Shown here piece after piece: positions 1 to 7,761 of a stretch of 64,000 bases of DNA. The stretch is taken from contig NZ_JAKRSA010000018.1 in assembly GCF_022402485.1 (NCBI RefSeq), positions 1-64,000 of the forward strand, given 5' to 3'. Source of the stretch: Phenylobacterium sp. Lineage in GTDB: Bacteria; Pseudomonadota; Alphaproteobacteria; Caulobacterales; Caulobacteraceae. Position 1 is the stretch's first letter. Every line of letters starts with the position of its first letter. The position numbers and the translations under genes were made by a program. The notes below the pieces were generated by a model, which saw only the letters and a program-made list of their open reading frames with translations, was not told the origin of the DNA and ran no database searches.

Positions 1-53
1 TCGTCAGGCTCATAACCTGAAGGTCACAGGTTCAAATCCTGTCCCCGCACCCA
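1..53 (+). tRNA. tRNA-fMet (initiator, CAT anticodon), 5' part outside the window
   Basis: The 3' part of a tRNA is visible. The anticodon stem-loop TCAGG-CTCATAA-CCTGA carries CAT, the T-arm is ACAGG-TTCAAAT-CCTGT, the 3' acceptor strand is CCCCGCA, and CCA is encoded at 51-53. The acceptor strand ends in A at position 72, which fits the unpaired 1-72 position typical of bacterial initiator tRNAs, and the arm sequences resemble alphaproteobacterial tRNA-fMet. The D-arm and 5' acceptor strand lie upstream of the window, so the C1:A72 mismatch cannot be confirmed. An elongator tRNA-Met is the alternative but fits less well. Confidence 0.9.
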
Positions 54-62
54 AACATCCAA

Positions 63-95
63 AAAGCCGCCGTACGCGCCACGTCCGGCGGCTTT
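63..95 (+). terminator. Rho-independent terminator of the tRNA gene
   Basis: A perfect 10-bp stem, AAAGCCGCCG (63-72) with CGGCGGCTTT (86-95), encloses a 13-nt loop just after the tRNA CCA end. The right arm ends in TTT and the left begins in A's, so the hairpin could work in both directions. Confidence 0.8.
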
Positions 96-168
96 GCTGC
101 GTCTGATACGCAGGTCCCCGCCCGCCAGTTAAGCATCAGCCTGGGCAGGGCGCTCGGCGCAACTGGGC

Positions 169-182
169 TTCACCTATGTGAT
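169..182. promoter_or_regulatory. Operator-like dyad TTCAC-CTAT-GTGAT (regulon site 1)
   Basis: This is a copy of the recurring dyad ATCAC-N4-GTGAT and matches 9 of 10 arm positions. It ends 96 bp before the start of the monooxygenase at 278, the same distance range as the other copies in the window. It is followed by GTTTG, as is the copy at 21969. The bound regulator is unknown. Confidence 0.65.
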
Positions 183-277
183 GTTTGAGGGGGTCTTGCC
201 GGATCGGTTGAGGGCGTGGGGCAGGGCGCTCAGGGTCAAGGACCCGCCCCACGTCTGATCATACCGTTGAGTGCCCC

Positions 278-1921
278 ATGTCCGTCGTCCCGCGTTCCCC
301 CGGTCCCGTCCAGGCCTCCGACGCCATCGTCATCGGGGCGGGGTTTGGCGGCATGTACGCCGTCCACCGACTGCGGCAGGCCGGGTTCAGCGTGACCGGA
401 CTGGAGGCCGGGGGCGATGTCGGCGGCACCTGGTACTGGAACCGCTATCCCGGCGCCCGCTGTGACGTGATCAGCCTGGATTACAGCTACGCCTTCTCAG
501 CAGATCTTGAACAGGCCTGGACTTGGACCGAAACCTTTGCCACCGGTTCGGAGATCCTGGCCTATGCCAATTTTGTGGCCGATCAGCTGGATCTGCGGCG
601 GTCCTACAGGTTCGAGGCCCAGGTCTGTGCCATCGCCTATGATGACGCCCACAGGATCTGGTCGCTGGAGACCGCCTGCGGGCAGCGCTATACGGCGCGC
701 TACCTGGTGATGGCCACCGGGCCGCTCTCCCTCCCCAAGCCCGTGGATATCCCAGGCGCGTCGCAGTTCAAGGGCGAGCTCTACCGTTCCTCGAAGTGGC
801 CCCACGGTCCTGTCGTGCTGGCGGGCAAGCGGGTCGGACTGGTCGGGACAGGCTCGACGGGGATTCAGATCACCCCCGTGGTCGCAGCCGAAGCTGCCGA
901 ACTGCATGTGTTCCAGCGCACGCCCAGTTTCACCCTGCCCATGCGCAACACCGCGCTCAGCCCGGACTTTGTCGCCCAGCTCAAGGCCCACATGCCGGGC
1001 CTGCGGGCTGCGGCGCGGACCACCTTCGCTGGCGGCGTCCGGCCGGTCTCCACCCGTCCCCTGTTCAGCGTCAGTGTGGAGGAGCGGACCGCCCTGATGG
1101 AGGACGCCTGGCGCCACGGTGCCCTGGCCTTCCTGGGTCTGTTTTCCGACCTGCTGGTCAATCAGGCGGCCAATGACGTGGTGGCGGACTTTGTCCGGGA
1201 CAAGATCAGCCAGGTGGTGCGTGACCCGGCCACCGCAGAGGCGCTGAAGCCCCGGGGCTATCCGATCTTCACCCGGCGCCCTTGCCTGGACACCCAGTAC
1301 TATGAGGCCTTTAACCGGCCAAATGTCAGCCTGGTGGACTGTCTGGCCGACCCCATCACGGCCATCACCGAGACGGGCATTCAGACCCGCGAGCGGCACA
1401 TTGACCTGGACGTGATCATCCTGGCCACCGGCTATGACGCCCTGACCGGGCCGATGCTGGCCATCGATATCCGCGGCCGCGAAGGGCTGCGGCTCAGCGA
1501 CAAGTGGGCCGAGGGGCCCAAGTCCTATCTCGCCCTGCTGATGGCCGGATTCCCGAACCTGTTCGTGATCGGCGGCCCCAACGGCCCCTCGATCCTGGCC
1601 AATTACATCCGGCTGGATGAGCTGAATGTAGACTGGATGATGGACTGCATCGCCCATATGCAGGCCCAGGGGCTGGAGACCATCGAGGCGACGCCTGCGG
1701 CAGAGGACGGCTGGGTTCAGACCGTCAGGGACCTGGCTGAGCGCACCCTCTATGTGCAGGCCGACACCTGGTACACCGGCACCAACATCCCGGGCAAACC
1801 CCGGGGCTTCAATGTCTATGCCGGCGGTCTCAATCGCTATGCGGAGATCTGCGCCACGGAGGCGGCGTCCGGCTATGCCGGCTGCAGCTTCGAGCCCGCC
1901 CGAACGCCCGTCGCAGGCTAG
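278..1921 (+). CDS. Flavin-dependent Baeyer-Villiger-type monooxygenase (first of two paralogues)
   Basis: 547 aa, a usual length for type I Baeyer-Villiger monooxygenases, which use FAD and NADPH to turn ketones into esters or lactones. Visible are the FAD-binding GAGFGG (residues 20-25), GGTWYWNRYPGARCD (about 49-63), the NADPH-binding GTGSTG (190-195) and the ATGYD stretch near residue 385. The BVMO fingerprint F-x-G-x3-H-x3-W-P appears at 164-175 as F-K-G-x3-R-x3-W-P, with Arg170 where the near-invariant His is expected. The enzyme could therefore be a divergent BVMO or another class B monooxygenase. It is closely related to the protein encoded at 22066 and is convergent with an SnoaL-like gene, as that paralogue is. 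A regulon dyad lies 96 bp upstream. The substrate is unknown; a cyclic ketone is inferred from the neighbours. Confidence 0.88.
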   Translation: MSVVPRSPGPVQASDAIVIGAGFGGMYAVHRLRQAGFSVTGLEAGGDVGGTWYWNRYPGARCDVISLDYSYAFSADLEQAWTWTETFATGSEILAYANFVADQLDLRRSYRFEAQVCAIAYDDAHRIWSLETACGQRYTARYLVMATGPLSLPKPVDIPGASQFKGELYRSSKWPHGPVVLAGKRVGLVGTGSTGIQITPVVAAEAAELHVFQRTPSFTLPMRNTALSPDFVAQLKAHMPGLRAAARTTFAGGVRPVSTRPLFSVSVEERTALMEDAWRHGALAFLGLFSDLLVNQAANDVVADFVRDKISQVVRDPATAEALKPRGYPIFTRRPCLDTQYYEAFNRPNVSLVDCLADPITAITETGIQTRERHIDLDVIILATGYDALTGPMLAIDIRGREGLRLSDKWAEGPKSYLALLMAGFPNLFVIGGPNGPSILANYIRLDELNVDWMMDCIAHMQAQGLETIEATPAAEDGWVQTVRDLAERTLYVQADTWYTGTNIPGKPRGFNVYAGGLNRYAEICATEAASGYAGCSFEPARTPVAG

Positions 1922-1932
1922 GGGCCGCAAAC

Positions 1933-1959
1933 CCCACCTGACGGAGCCCGCCAGGTGGG
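1933..1959. terminator. Hairpin between convergent genes
   Basis: Perfect 8-bp stem CCCACCTG (1933-1940) with CAGGTGGG (1952-1959) and an 11-nt loop, in the short gap between the monooxygenase and the convergent SnoaL-like gene. There is no T-tract on either side, so it may be a shared, weak or Rho-assisted terminator. Confidence 0.5.
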
Positions 1960-1967
1960 CAAGTCCG

Positions 1968-2489
1968 CTAGCGTTTCAGGTGCGCATAGATGAGGTCGTC
2001 GGGATAGCGGCCGCCCACCGGCTGCCGGGCACCGAAGCGTTCCGGATGGGGCCCTGGGGTCGGCGCATTCTCCTCCACCCAGTCATAGATCACGGTGCGA
2101 TCGGCGATCCGCCATTCCCCATTGCGCTTCTCGAACCAGTCCAGATAGCGGCCGCACATGTGCAGGGCGACCAGCTCACCCTGCGCATTGGGTTGCCGAT
2201 GCAGGGCGGTGAAGGACGACTCCACCGCCGCCCCGCCGGCCTGGAAGGCGATCATGATATTGTGCACCTGATGGACACTGCGTTCGATGCCAGGCAGCAC
2301 CTTCAGCGCCCAGTCCACGAACTCCGACGCCGTACCTTCGAAGGCGCCATGCCGGTCTCGGCCCTCGGGCCAGGCCACCGACCGCAGGGCCGCCTCATCC
2401 ATGCGGTCGATCCCCCGGCAATAGCGATAGAGGCATTCGCGGATCATCTCGCGGTCCCAGAGTTCCTGGAGCGAAGGGGTGTCATTCAT
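1968..2489 (-). CDS. NTF2-like / SnoaL-type protein (first of two paralogues)
   Basis: 173 aa. The layout is that of the SnoaL_4 group of the NTF2-like fold: an N-terminal helix with LYRYCRGIDRMD, then AWPEGRDRHGAFEG, a central VHQVHNIMI strand region, CGRYLDWFEKRNGEWRIA and a YDW motif. The fold includes ketosteroid isomerases, dehydratases and limonene-epoxide hydrolase, so an isomerase, dehydratase or ring-opening role on the catabolic substrate is possible but unproven. The start at 2489 has AGAGGAA about 10 nt upstream; an in-frame ATG at 2510 is less likely. It lies 39 bp behind the double SDR and is probably co-transcribed with it. The protein at 23784 is a paralogue. Confidence 0.8.
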   Translation of the reverse strand: MNDTPSLQELWDREMIRECLYRYCRGIDRMDEAALRSVAWPEGRDRHGAFEGTASEFVDWALKVLPGIERSVHQVHNIMIAFQAGGAAVESSFTALHRQPNAQGELVALHMCGRYLDWFEKRNGEWRIADRTVIYDWVEENAPTPGPHPERFGARQPVGGRYPDDLIYAHLKR

Positions 2490-2528
2490 GGCTGTGGTTC
2501 CTCTTGGCAATTGGTCTTCAGGCCCAGG

Positions 2529-4106
2529 TCAGCTGGCGTCGCCGGCGTCGCCAAAGGCGCTCCAGCCCCCATCGATGCTCAAGGTCGCCCCTGTGACATA
2601 GCTGGCCTCAGGTGAGGCCAGAAACAGGATCGCGCGAGCCACCTCCTCAGGGGTTCCCAGCCGTCCCATGGGGGTCCGACGGATGACCGCCTCGAACGAT
2701 GCCCGTCCGGCGTCTCGCAGGGCGAGCACGGCGGGGGTCTCGATATAACCCGGGGCGACGGTGTTGACCCGCAGGCCCGCCGACGCCCACTCACAGGCAA
2801 GGTTCCGCGTCATCATCATCAGCGCAGCCTTGGCCGCGCCATAGGCGTTGCGCCGGGGTTGTCCGGCGAGGCCCGCGATGGAGCCCAGATTCACGATGGC
2901 GCCGCCGGGTGCCATGACCCGAGCTGCGGCCTGGGCGACGATCAGGGCGCTCAGGAAGTTGGCCTCGAACACCTGGTCGAAGGCCTCGGCGTCCTGCTCC
3001 AGGGTCGGCTTGAAGACATCGGCCGAGCCCGCATTGTTGACCAGCACATCCAGCCGGCCCCAGCGGGCGAGCGCCGCAGCAAACGCCCGGTCCACCGCCG
3101 GCGGATCGGTGACATCCACCTCAGCCACCAGGTGATCGGCCCCCAGCACTTTGCCCAGGTCGCGCACGGCTTCGGGATCGCGGTCCAGGACCAGCAGATG
3201 ATCGCCCCCTTGGCGCAGCTGATCCACGACGGCCCTGCCAATACCCCGACCCCCGCCGGTGACCGCGATCACCCTGGCCCCGGTCGAGGCTGGCGCGGTT
3301 GGGGCTGGCGCGGCCGGGGCAGGATGGCGGGAGGCTGGCCCCAGGCCGCCATAGACCGCATAGCCCCCGTCCACCACCAGGTTCGCCCCGGTGATATAGC
3401 CCTCGTCCAGGGCCATGAAGGCGATCGCCGCAGCGATCTCCTCGGCTTCCCCAAGCCGCCCCCACGGAATCCGCGCCTCAATATGGGTCGGATCCAGGCG
3501 GCCGAGATCGATCTGGCGCTGGACCATGTCGGTGCGGGTATAGCCGGGCGAGACGGCGTTCACCCGTACCCCGTGACGGGCCCACTCACAGGCCAGGGTG
3601 CGGGTCAGGGACAGGACCGCAGCCTTGCTCGCCCCATAGGCGGTGCGCAGGGGCAGGGCCACCAGCCCGGCCCCTGAGGCCAGGTTGACGATCGTCCCCG
3701 ACCCTTGCGCCTGCATCACCCGAAAGGCCTCACGGGACGCCAGGAAAACGCCGCGGACATTGACCGCCATCAGCGCCCGGACGGCCTCGATCGGCTGGTC
3801 CAGGGTGGGCCGGGCTTCGGCGTCAGTGATCCCGGCATTGTTGATCAGAATGTCCAGGCCGCCGAACTGTGCCACCGCCTGGGCCACCGCCGCCCGCAGG
3901 TCAGCTTCCTGGGAGACATCGGTGCGCAGGGCACCGTGGTCGGGGCCAAGGCTCCTGTGCCGCTCGGCCAGCAGCTCGGCATTTCGGTCGGTCAGCAGCA
4001 CCCGATGCCCAGCTGCGGCAAGGTGCTGCGCCGTGGCCCAGCCGATACCATCGGCCGCGCCGGTCACCATGACGGCCCGGGGTTCAGAGGTCTGCAGCTG
4101 GGACAT
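2529..4106 (-). CDS. Tandem two-domain short-chain dehydrogenase/reductase
   Basis: 525 aa, twice the usual classical SDR length. Domain 1 (about 10-255) has TGAADGIG (15-22), NNAG (89-92), the catalytic Ser in NLASGAG (Ser144) and YGASK (Tyr157, Lys161). A Pro/Ala-rich linker (about 258-276) leads to domain 2, which has TGGGRGIG (283-290), NNAG, NLGSIAG and YGAAK. Both domains therefore keep the cofactor motif and the Ser-Tyr-Lys triad and should be active NAD(P)-dependent oxidoreductases, perhaps on two successive hydroxyls or intermediates. The start at 4106 gives a normal SDR N-terminus; longer upstream starts (4157, 4361) would add non-SDR sequence and run over the operator. The gene is divergent from the enoyl-CoA hydratase, with a regulon dyad between them. 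Confidence 0.9.
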   Translation of the reverse strand: MSQLQTSEPRAVMVTGAADGIGWATAQHLAAAGHRVLLTDRNAELLAERHRSLGPDHGALRTDVSQEADLRAAVAQAVAQFGGLDILINNAGITDAEARPTLDQPIEAVRALMAVNVRGVFLASREAFRVMQAQGSGTIVNLASGAGLVALPLRTAYGASKAAVLSLTRTLACEWARHGVRVNAVSPGYTRTDMVQRQIDLGRLDPTHIEARIPWGRLGEAEEIAAAIAFMALDEGYITGANLVVDGGYAVYGGLGPASRHPAPAAPAPTAPASTGARVIAVTGGGRGIGRAVVDQLRQGGDHLLVLDRDPEAVRDLGKVLGADHLVAEVDVTDPPAVDRAFAAALARWGRLDVLVNNAGSADVFKPTLEQDAEAFDQVFEANFLSALIVAQAAARVMAPGGAIVNLGSIAGLAGQPRRNAYGAAKAALMMMTRNLACEWASAGLRVNTVAPGYIETPAVLALRDAGRASFEAVIRRTPMGRLGTPEEVARAILFLASPEASYVTGATLSIDGGWSAFGDAGDAS

Positions 4107-4211
4107 GAGGGGCTCGCGCGAGACGGGCGAGGCGCCCAAGGGCCTGCCCAGTCTCATCAGGCTAGGCCGCCATGGGCCGGGCCAGGAGGCCCAGGGACGT
4201 TCTCCGGAAAT

Positions 4212-4225
4212 ATCTCCTATGTGAT
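4212..4225. promoter_or_regulatory. Operator-like dyad ATCTC-CTAT-GTGAT (regulon site 2)
   Basis: Matches the recurring dyad at 9 of 10 arm positions. It sits between divergent genes, 106 bp from the double SDR start (4106) and 97 bp from the enoyl-CoA hydratase start (4322), so one site could control both promoters. Its N4 core CTAT is the same as in sites 1 and 9. Confidence 0.65.
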
Positions 4226-4321
4226 TCCGCCGGCTGGCTCGGGCCGGGCGCGCAGGCCCTGCGTCGCACAGGCTACTTCGACGGCAATGGGACGGATGTC
4301 CGCTGGTCAGGGAGCTTGGTG

Positions 4322-5089
4322 ATGTCGAGTTTGAAGGTTGAGGTCGAGGACTTCGTGGCAACGGTCACCCTCGACAGCCCGCCGGTGAATTCGGCTAGCG
4401 TCGAGATGATGCTGGAAATCACCAGCCTGTTTGATTCCTTCAATGAGCGCACCGATGTGCGTGCCGTCCTGCTGACTGGCGCGGGTAAGGTGTTCTGTGC
4501 CGGGGCCGATCTGAAGAACCGTCCTGGCCCCGACGCGCCGGCTGGAACCACCTTTGCCCGCCAGCGCATGGCGCGCGAGATGAGCTGGTCGATGATCGAG
4601 TGCAGCAAGCCGATCGTCGCGGCCATCAATGGCGCGGCCCTGGGGGCTGGCCTGGGCATTGCCGCCAGCGCCGACATCATTGTCGCCTCCGAGCGGGCGG
4701 TCTTCGGCCTGCCGGAGATCGATGTGGGGCTGGCCGGCGGGGCCAAGCACACCCTGCGTTTCATTCCCTATTCCCTGGCCCGGCGGATGGTTCTGACCGG
4801 CTATCGCGCTACCGCCGAGGAGCTCTATCGTCGCGGTGCTATCGAGGCCGCTCTGCCCCACGAGGAGTTCCTCGACTATGCCCGCAACATCGCCCGTGAG
4901 ATCGCCAGCAAGAGCCCCATGGCCATTGCCGCCGCCAAGGACAGCCTGACGGTCATCGACAATCTCAGCCTCCGCGACGGCTACCGCTACGAGCAGGGCA
5001 ATACGATCAAGCTGTCCAGGAGCGAGGACGCCAAGGAGGCCGTTCAGGCCTTTATCGAAAAGCGTCCGCCCGTGTTCAAAGGGCGATAG
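4322..5089 (+). CDS. Enoyl-CoA hydratase/isomerase family protein (crotonase fold)
   Basis: 255 aa, the standard single-domain crotonase length. Visible are the oxyanion-hole segments (GAGKVFCAGADL near residues 53-64 and INGAALGAGLGIA near 100-112) and the second active-site segment GLPEIDVGLAGG with a Glu. It probably hydrates or isomerises an enoyl-CoA during side-chain or ring beta-oxidation. The start at 4322 is preceded by GGAG at proper spacing; an upstream in-frame ATG at 4172 would add 50 unrelated residues and span the operator. It is followed after 5 bp by the broken alpha/beta hydrolase, so the two were probably one transcription unit. Confidence 0.88.
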   Translation: MSSLKVEVEDFVATVTLDSPPVNSASVEMMLEITSLFDSFNERTDVRAVLLTGAGKVFCAGADLKNRPGPDAPAGTTFARQRMAREMSWSMIECSKPIVAAINGAALGAGLGIAASADIIVASERAVFGLPEIDVGLAGGAKHTLRFIPYSLARRMVLTGYRATAEELYRRGAIEAALPHEEFLDYARNIAREIASKSPMAIAAAKDSLTVIDNLSLRDGYRYEQGNTIKLSRSEDAKEAVQAFIEKRPPVFKGR

Positions 5090-5094
5090 GGGCG

Positions 5095-5970
5095 ATGCCC
5101 CACGCCCGGCACGGGGAGGTCGAGCTTTACTACACGACGGTGGGACGCCGGGGCGACCCGTTGATCCTGCTGATCAGCGGAGCTGGTCGCCAGTCCATCG
5201 ACTTTGGGGAGACCTTCTGCGGTCCCTTGGTCCAGGCCGGTTACCGTCTGATCCGTTTCGACTCCCGGGACACCGGTCGCTCGACGGGCTTTGCCGGCCC
5301 TTCGCACCTGACCGCGGTCTATGATGCGGTGACGGCCGGCGAGCCGCCGCCCCTGGTCTATGGCCTTGCGGACCTGGCGGCCGACGCTCTGGCGGTGCTT
5401 CGGGCTGAAGGGGTCGACCAGTTTCACATCATCGGCCGCTCCCTGGGGACCAGCGTCGCCCAGGCCCTGGCCCTCTCCGAAGGCGCGCGGGTGCTGTCCC
5501 TCTCACTGATCATGGCCTTCAGCCGCAGCATCGCCAGCGCGGTCACCCGGGAACGGATGCAAGCCCTGGAGGGCGAGGTCATCGCCGACGAAGCTGCCTA
5601 TGTGGCTCGCCAGGTGCGCGCCGCAACCCTGACCGGCAGCCCGGCCTATCTGGACACTTAGCGGGTCGCACTGGAGGCCACCGAGGCGTTTCTCCGCGGC
5701 ATCCACCCTGGTGGCGTGGCCCGACATTATGCGGTTGGATTGGCTATGCCTGACCTCAGGCCGGCGCTAAGCGCCTGCTCAGCGCCAACACTTGTGATCC
5801 ACGGGGCCCTCGACCAGGTGATTCCCCGCGCCTTTGCCGAGGAGACGGCGGAGGCCATTCCTGGTGCCCGGCTGGTGATCCTGGAGGACATGGCGCACGA
5901 TGGCCCGCCCGAGCTTGAGCGCCAATGGACCGGGTTGATCCTCGATCATCTGGGACAGGGCGCGGCCTAG
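5095..5970 (+). pseudogene. Alpha/beta hydrolase interrupted by an in-frame TAG
   Basis: One reading frame of 291 sense codons is split by a single amber codon at 5659-5661. The first part (188 aa) has ISGAGRQS, the FDSRDTGRS strand and the nucleophile elbow GRSLGTS. In the same frame after the TAG comes RVALEATEAFLRG, then the acid residue in HGALDQVIP and the catalytic His in DMAHDGP. No bases appear to be lost; one substitution (for example CAG to TAG) explains it. As read, the translated product lacks the Asp and His of the triad and should be inactive unless the amber is suppressed. A sequencing error is possible. A hydrolase here would fit ester or lactone opening after a Baeyer-Villiger step. 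Confidence 0.8.
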
Positions 5971-6015
5971 GGTGCGCCCCATCAGCGGGCCTGACGCCAC
6001 GGCAAAATCGTCTGA

Positions 6016-7527
6016 TCAGCCGCTCTGGGTCTGCTGAACGGCCAAGCGGCGCAGGAGGTCGGACGGGGCCCCCGCCGTGATGCGTTGTCTGGCCCAGGCA
6101 TTCAAGGTGGCGACAGCATGTCCCCCGTCGGTGCGGGCCATGAACAGGGGGCCGCCCCGCCAACGGGGGAACCCCAAGTCCCGTAGCCAGATGGCGTCCA
6201 GCACTTCGGGGCTAAGATCGGGGCGGGCTTCCAAAAGATGAGCTGCGCCGTTCATGGCGGCATAGAGGCAGCGTTCGGTGACCAGATCATCGGACAACTG
6301 ACGACGCTGCAACCGCTGGAAGGTCGCTGAGGCCTGCAAGAGATCCTCGACCTCCGGCTCAAAGCCCTTGCGCCCGTCTGGACCACAACGGAACCAGCCC
6401 GGCGTGCCCACCCCTCCGGTCCGACCAGCGTCAGCCAGGAGGTCCAGGGTCGGTGAGTAGCTGCACCAATCCTCGCTCGTGGCCAGGGCACCATGACGGC
6501 TGAATACGACGCCCAGTCCCCGGCGATCAGAGGCGGTGAAGGGCCCTTCGCGGAAGCCAAAGCGGAGGAACACCCGGTCCAGCTGGGCTGGAGTCGCGCC
6601 CTCGTCCAGCAGGTGGATGGCTTCCCGCATCAGCGGCCAGAGCAGCTCGCTGGCCACCTCCAACCCCGGCGATCGGCGTCGGAGCAGAACCTCACCTCGG
6701 GCGGCGTAGACCAGAGCCTTGGCCTCCAGGGACTGTCCATAGGTCGCCTGCAGCTGTTCCAGCTCCACCACCGCGCGGCGGGGAGGCATTTGCATGGCGC
6801 ATTCCAGCGCCCGCAGGCGGATCAGCGGGGCATCCCGTTGAGGGGCTTCGCGGCGCAGACGCACCCGGAGTCCATAGAGCTGGGCGGCGATGACCTCAGG
6901 CTCCACAGACCGGGCCCGCCGCAGGCGCGCGGCCTCGCCGACCTTGTCGATCATGGCCGGGATGTTCCGTGGGCTCAGGGCGTCAATGAGACCAAAGGCC
7001 TTGGCCTGTTCGGCGTCCCAGGTGGCGTCAAACACGCAGAGCTCTGCGGCCTGTTCCAGGTCCACAAGGGCGGTCAGCCGCATCAGGGAATGATAGCTCG
7101 GCAGGCGCCCGCAGCCTGCCGCCAGGTCGCCAAAAGTGGCCGCCGGCGCGGCGAAGCGGGCGGCGCAGGCCAGGGCCAGATCGAGGCCCGAGCCGGTGCA
7201 GGGTCCGCTGATCACGGCGATCACCGGCACGCCTGCCTCGGCGACAGCGGCGTAAACCTCCGCCAGATCTTTCGGGGACAACAGGGGCGGGACGCCCGCC
7301 GGGTCAGAAAACAACCGGCGGCCCTTCAGGACGATGGCGCGCACCGTCGGATCTGCAGCCCGCTCTTGAATGGCGTTGATGAAAGCGTCCCGATGCTCGG
7401 CGTCCCAGCGGCTTGGCGCGGGGCAATCGAGCCTGAGATCCACGACCGGGGCGTTCAGGGACGCGCGCGGTCGCAGGCGACCGATCACAGATGGGACAGT
7501 ATCAGCGCGAGCGCTGAACTCACTCAT
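6016..7527 (-). CDS. FadB-like protein lacking the NAD-binding domain and hydratase glutamates
   Basis: 503 aa. Residues about 20-200 form a crotonase domain, followed by a FadB-type linker (about 250-310) and two C-terminal 3-hydroxyacyl-CoA dehydrogenase domains (ELLWPLMREAIHLLDEG, then RCLYAAMNGAAHLLEARP with GFPRWRGGPLFMA). The Rossmann domain with GxGxxG that normally lies between linker and C-terminal domains, about 180 residues, is absent, so NAD-dependent dehydrogenation is not expected. The crotonase sites are also changed: GSGLDLAL has Asp116 where Glu is expected, and the second PE motif is lost (FGDLAAG). It is probably a pseudo-enzyme or an acyl-CoA-binding scaffold. The start at 7527 has a strong GGAGGAAG. 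The frame is long and intact, so it is annotated as a gene rather than debris. Confidence 0.8.
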   Translation of the reverse strand: MSEFSARADTVPSVIGRLRPRASLNAPVVDLRLDCPAPSRWDAEHRDAFINAIQERAADPTVRAIVLKGRRLFSDPAGVPPLLSPKDLAEVYAAVAEAGVPVIAVISGPCTGSGLDLALACAARFAAPAATFGDLAAGCGRLPSYHSLMRLTALVDLEQAAELCVFDATWDAEQAKAFGLIDALSPRNIPAMIDKVGEAARLRRARSVEPEVIAAQLYGLRVRLRREAPQRDAPLIRLRALECAMQMPPRRAVVELEQLQATYGQSLEAKALVYAARGEVLLRRRSPGLEVASELLWPLMREAIHLLDEGATPAQLDRVFLRFGFREGPFTASDRRGLGVVFSRHGALATSEDWCSYSPTLDLLADAGRTGGVGTPGWFRCGPDGRKGFEPEVEDLLQASATFQRLQRRQLSDDLVTERCLYAAMNGAAHLLEARPDLSPEVLDAIWLRDLGFPRWRGGPLFMARTDGGHAVATLNAWARQRITAGAPSDLLRRLAVQQTQSG

Positions 7528-7662
7528 TGGCTTCCTCCCCACCGGTTTGCTTGATGCAGGCCGCGCGGGGGCGGCTCTCCGGTTGTTCTCACAAACTGTG
7601 CGCACCCCATACTCGCACGGGTACAAATTGATGAAAGACCCTGCATTCACCCTCGCTTGAGT

Positions 7663-7676
7663 ATCGCGTACGTGAA
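7663..7676. promoter_or_regulatory. Weak regulon dyad ATCGC-GTAC-GTGAA (site 3)
   Basis: Matches 8 of 10 arm positions of ATCAC-N4-GTGAT, in the divergent gap between the FadB-like gene (start 7527, 136 bp away) and the acyl-CoA ligase (start 7762, 86 bp away). Listed because its place fits the pattern, although the match alone is weak. Confidence 0.35.
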
Positions 7677-7761
7677 AAAGCCGCGCCGTGGGGCGGCCGT
7701 TGGGCACCTCCCGCCCCCCCGCCCTAAGGTCGGTTCGCTTCAATCAGCGAGTACCACCACC

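Noticed and set aside
497..1930. Long minus-strand open frame opposite the first monooxygenase
   Set aside because: Reads as a GC-rich antisense shadow without any motif; the plus-strand frame has complete enzyme motifs. The same holds for long frames opposite the ene-reductase, second monooxygenase, PBP2 and deacylase A.
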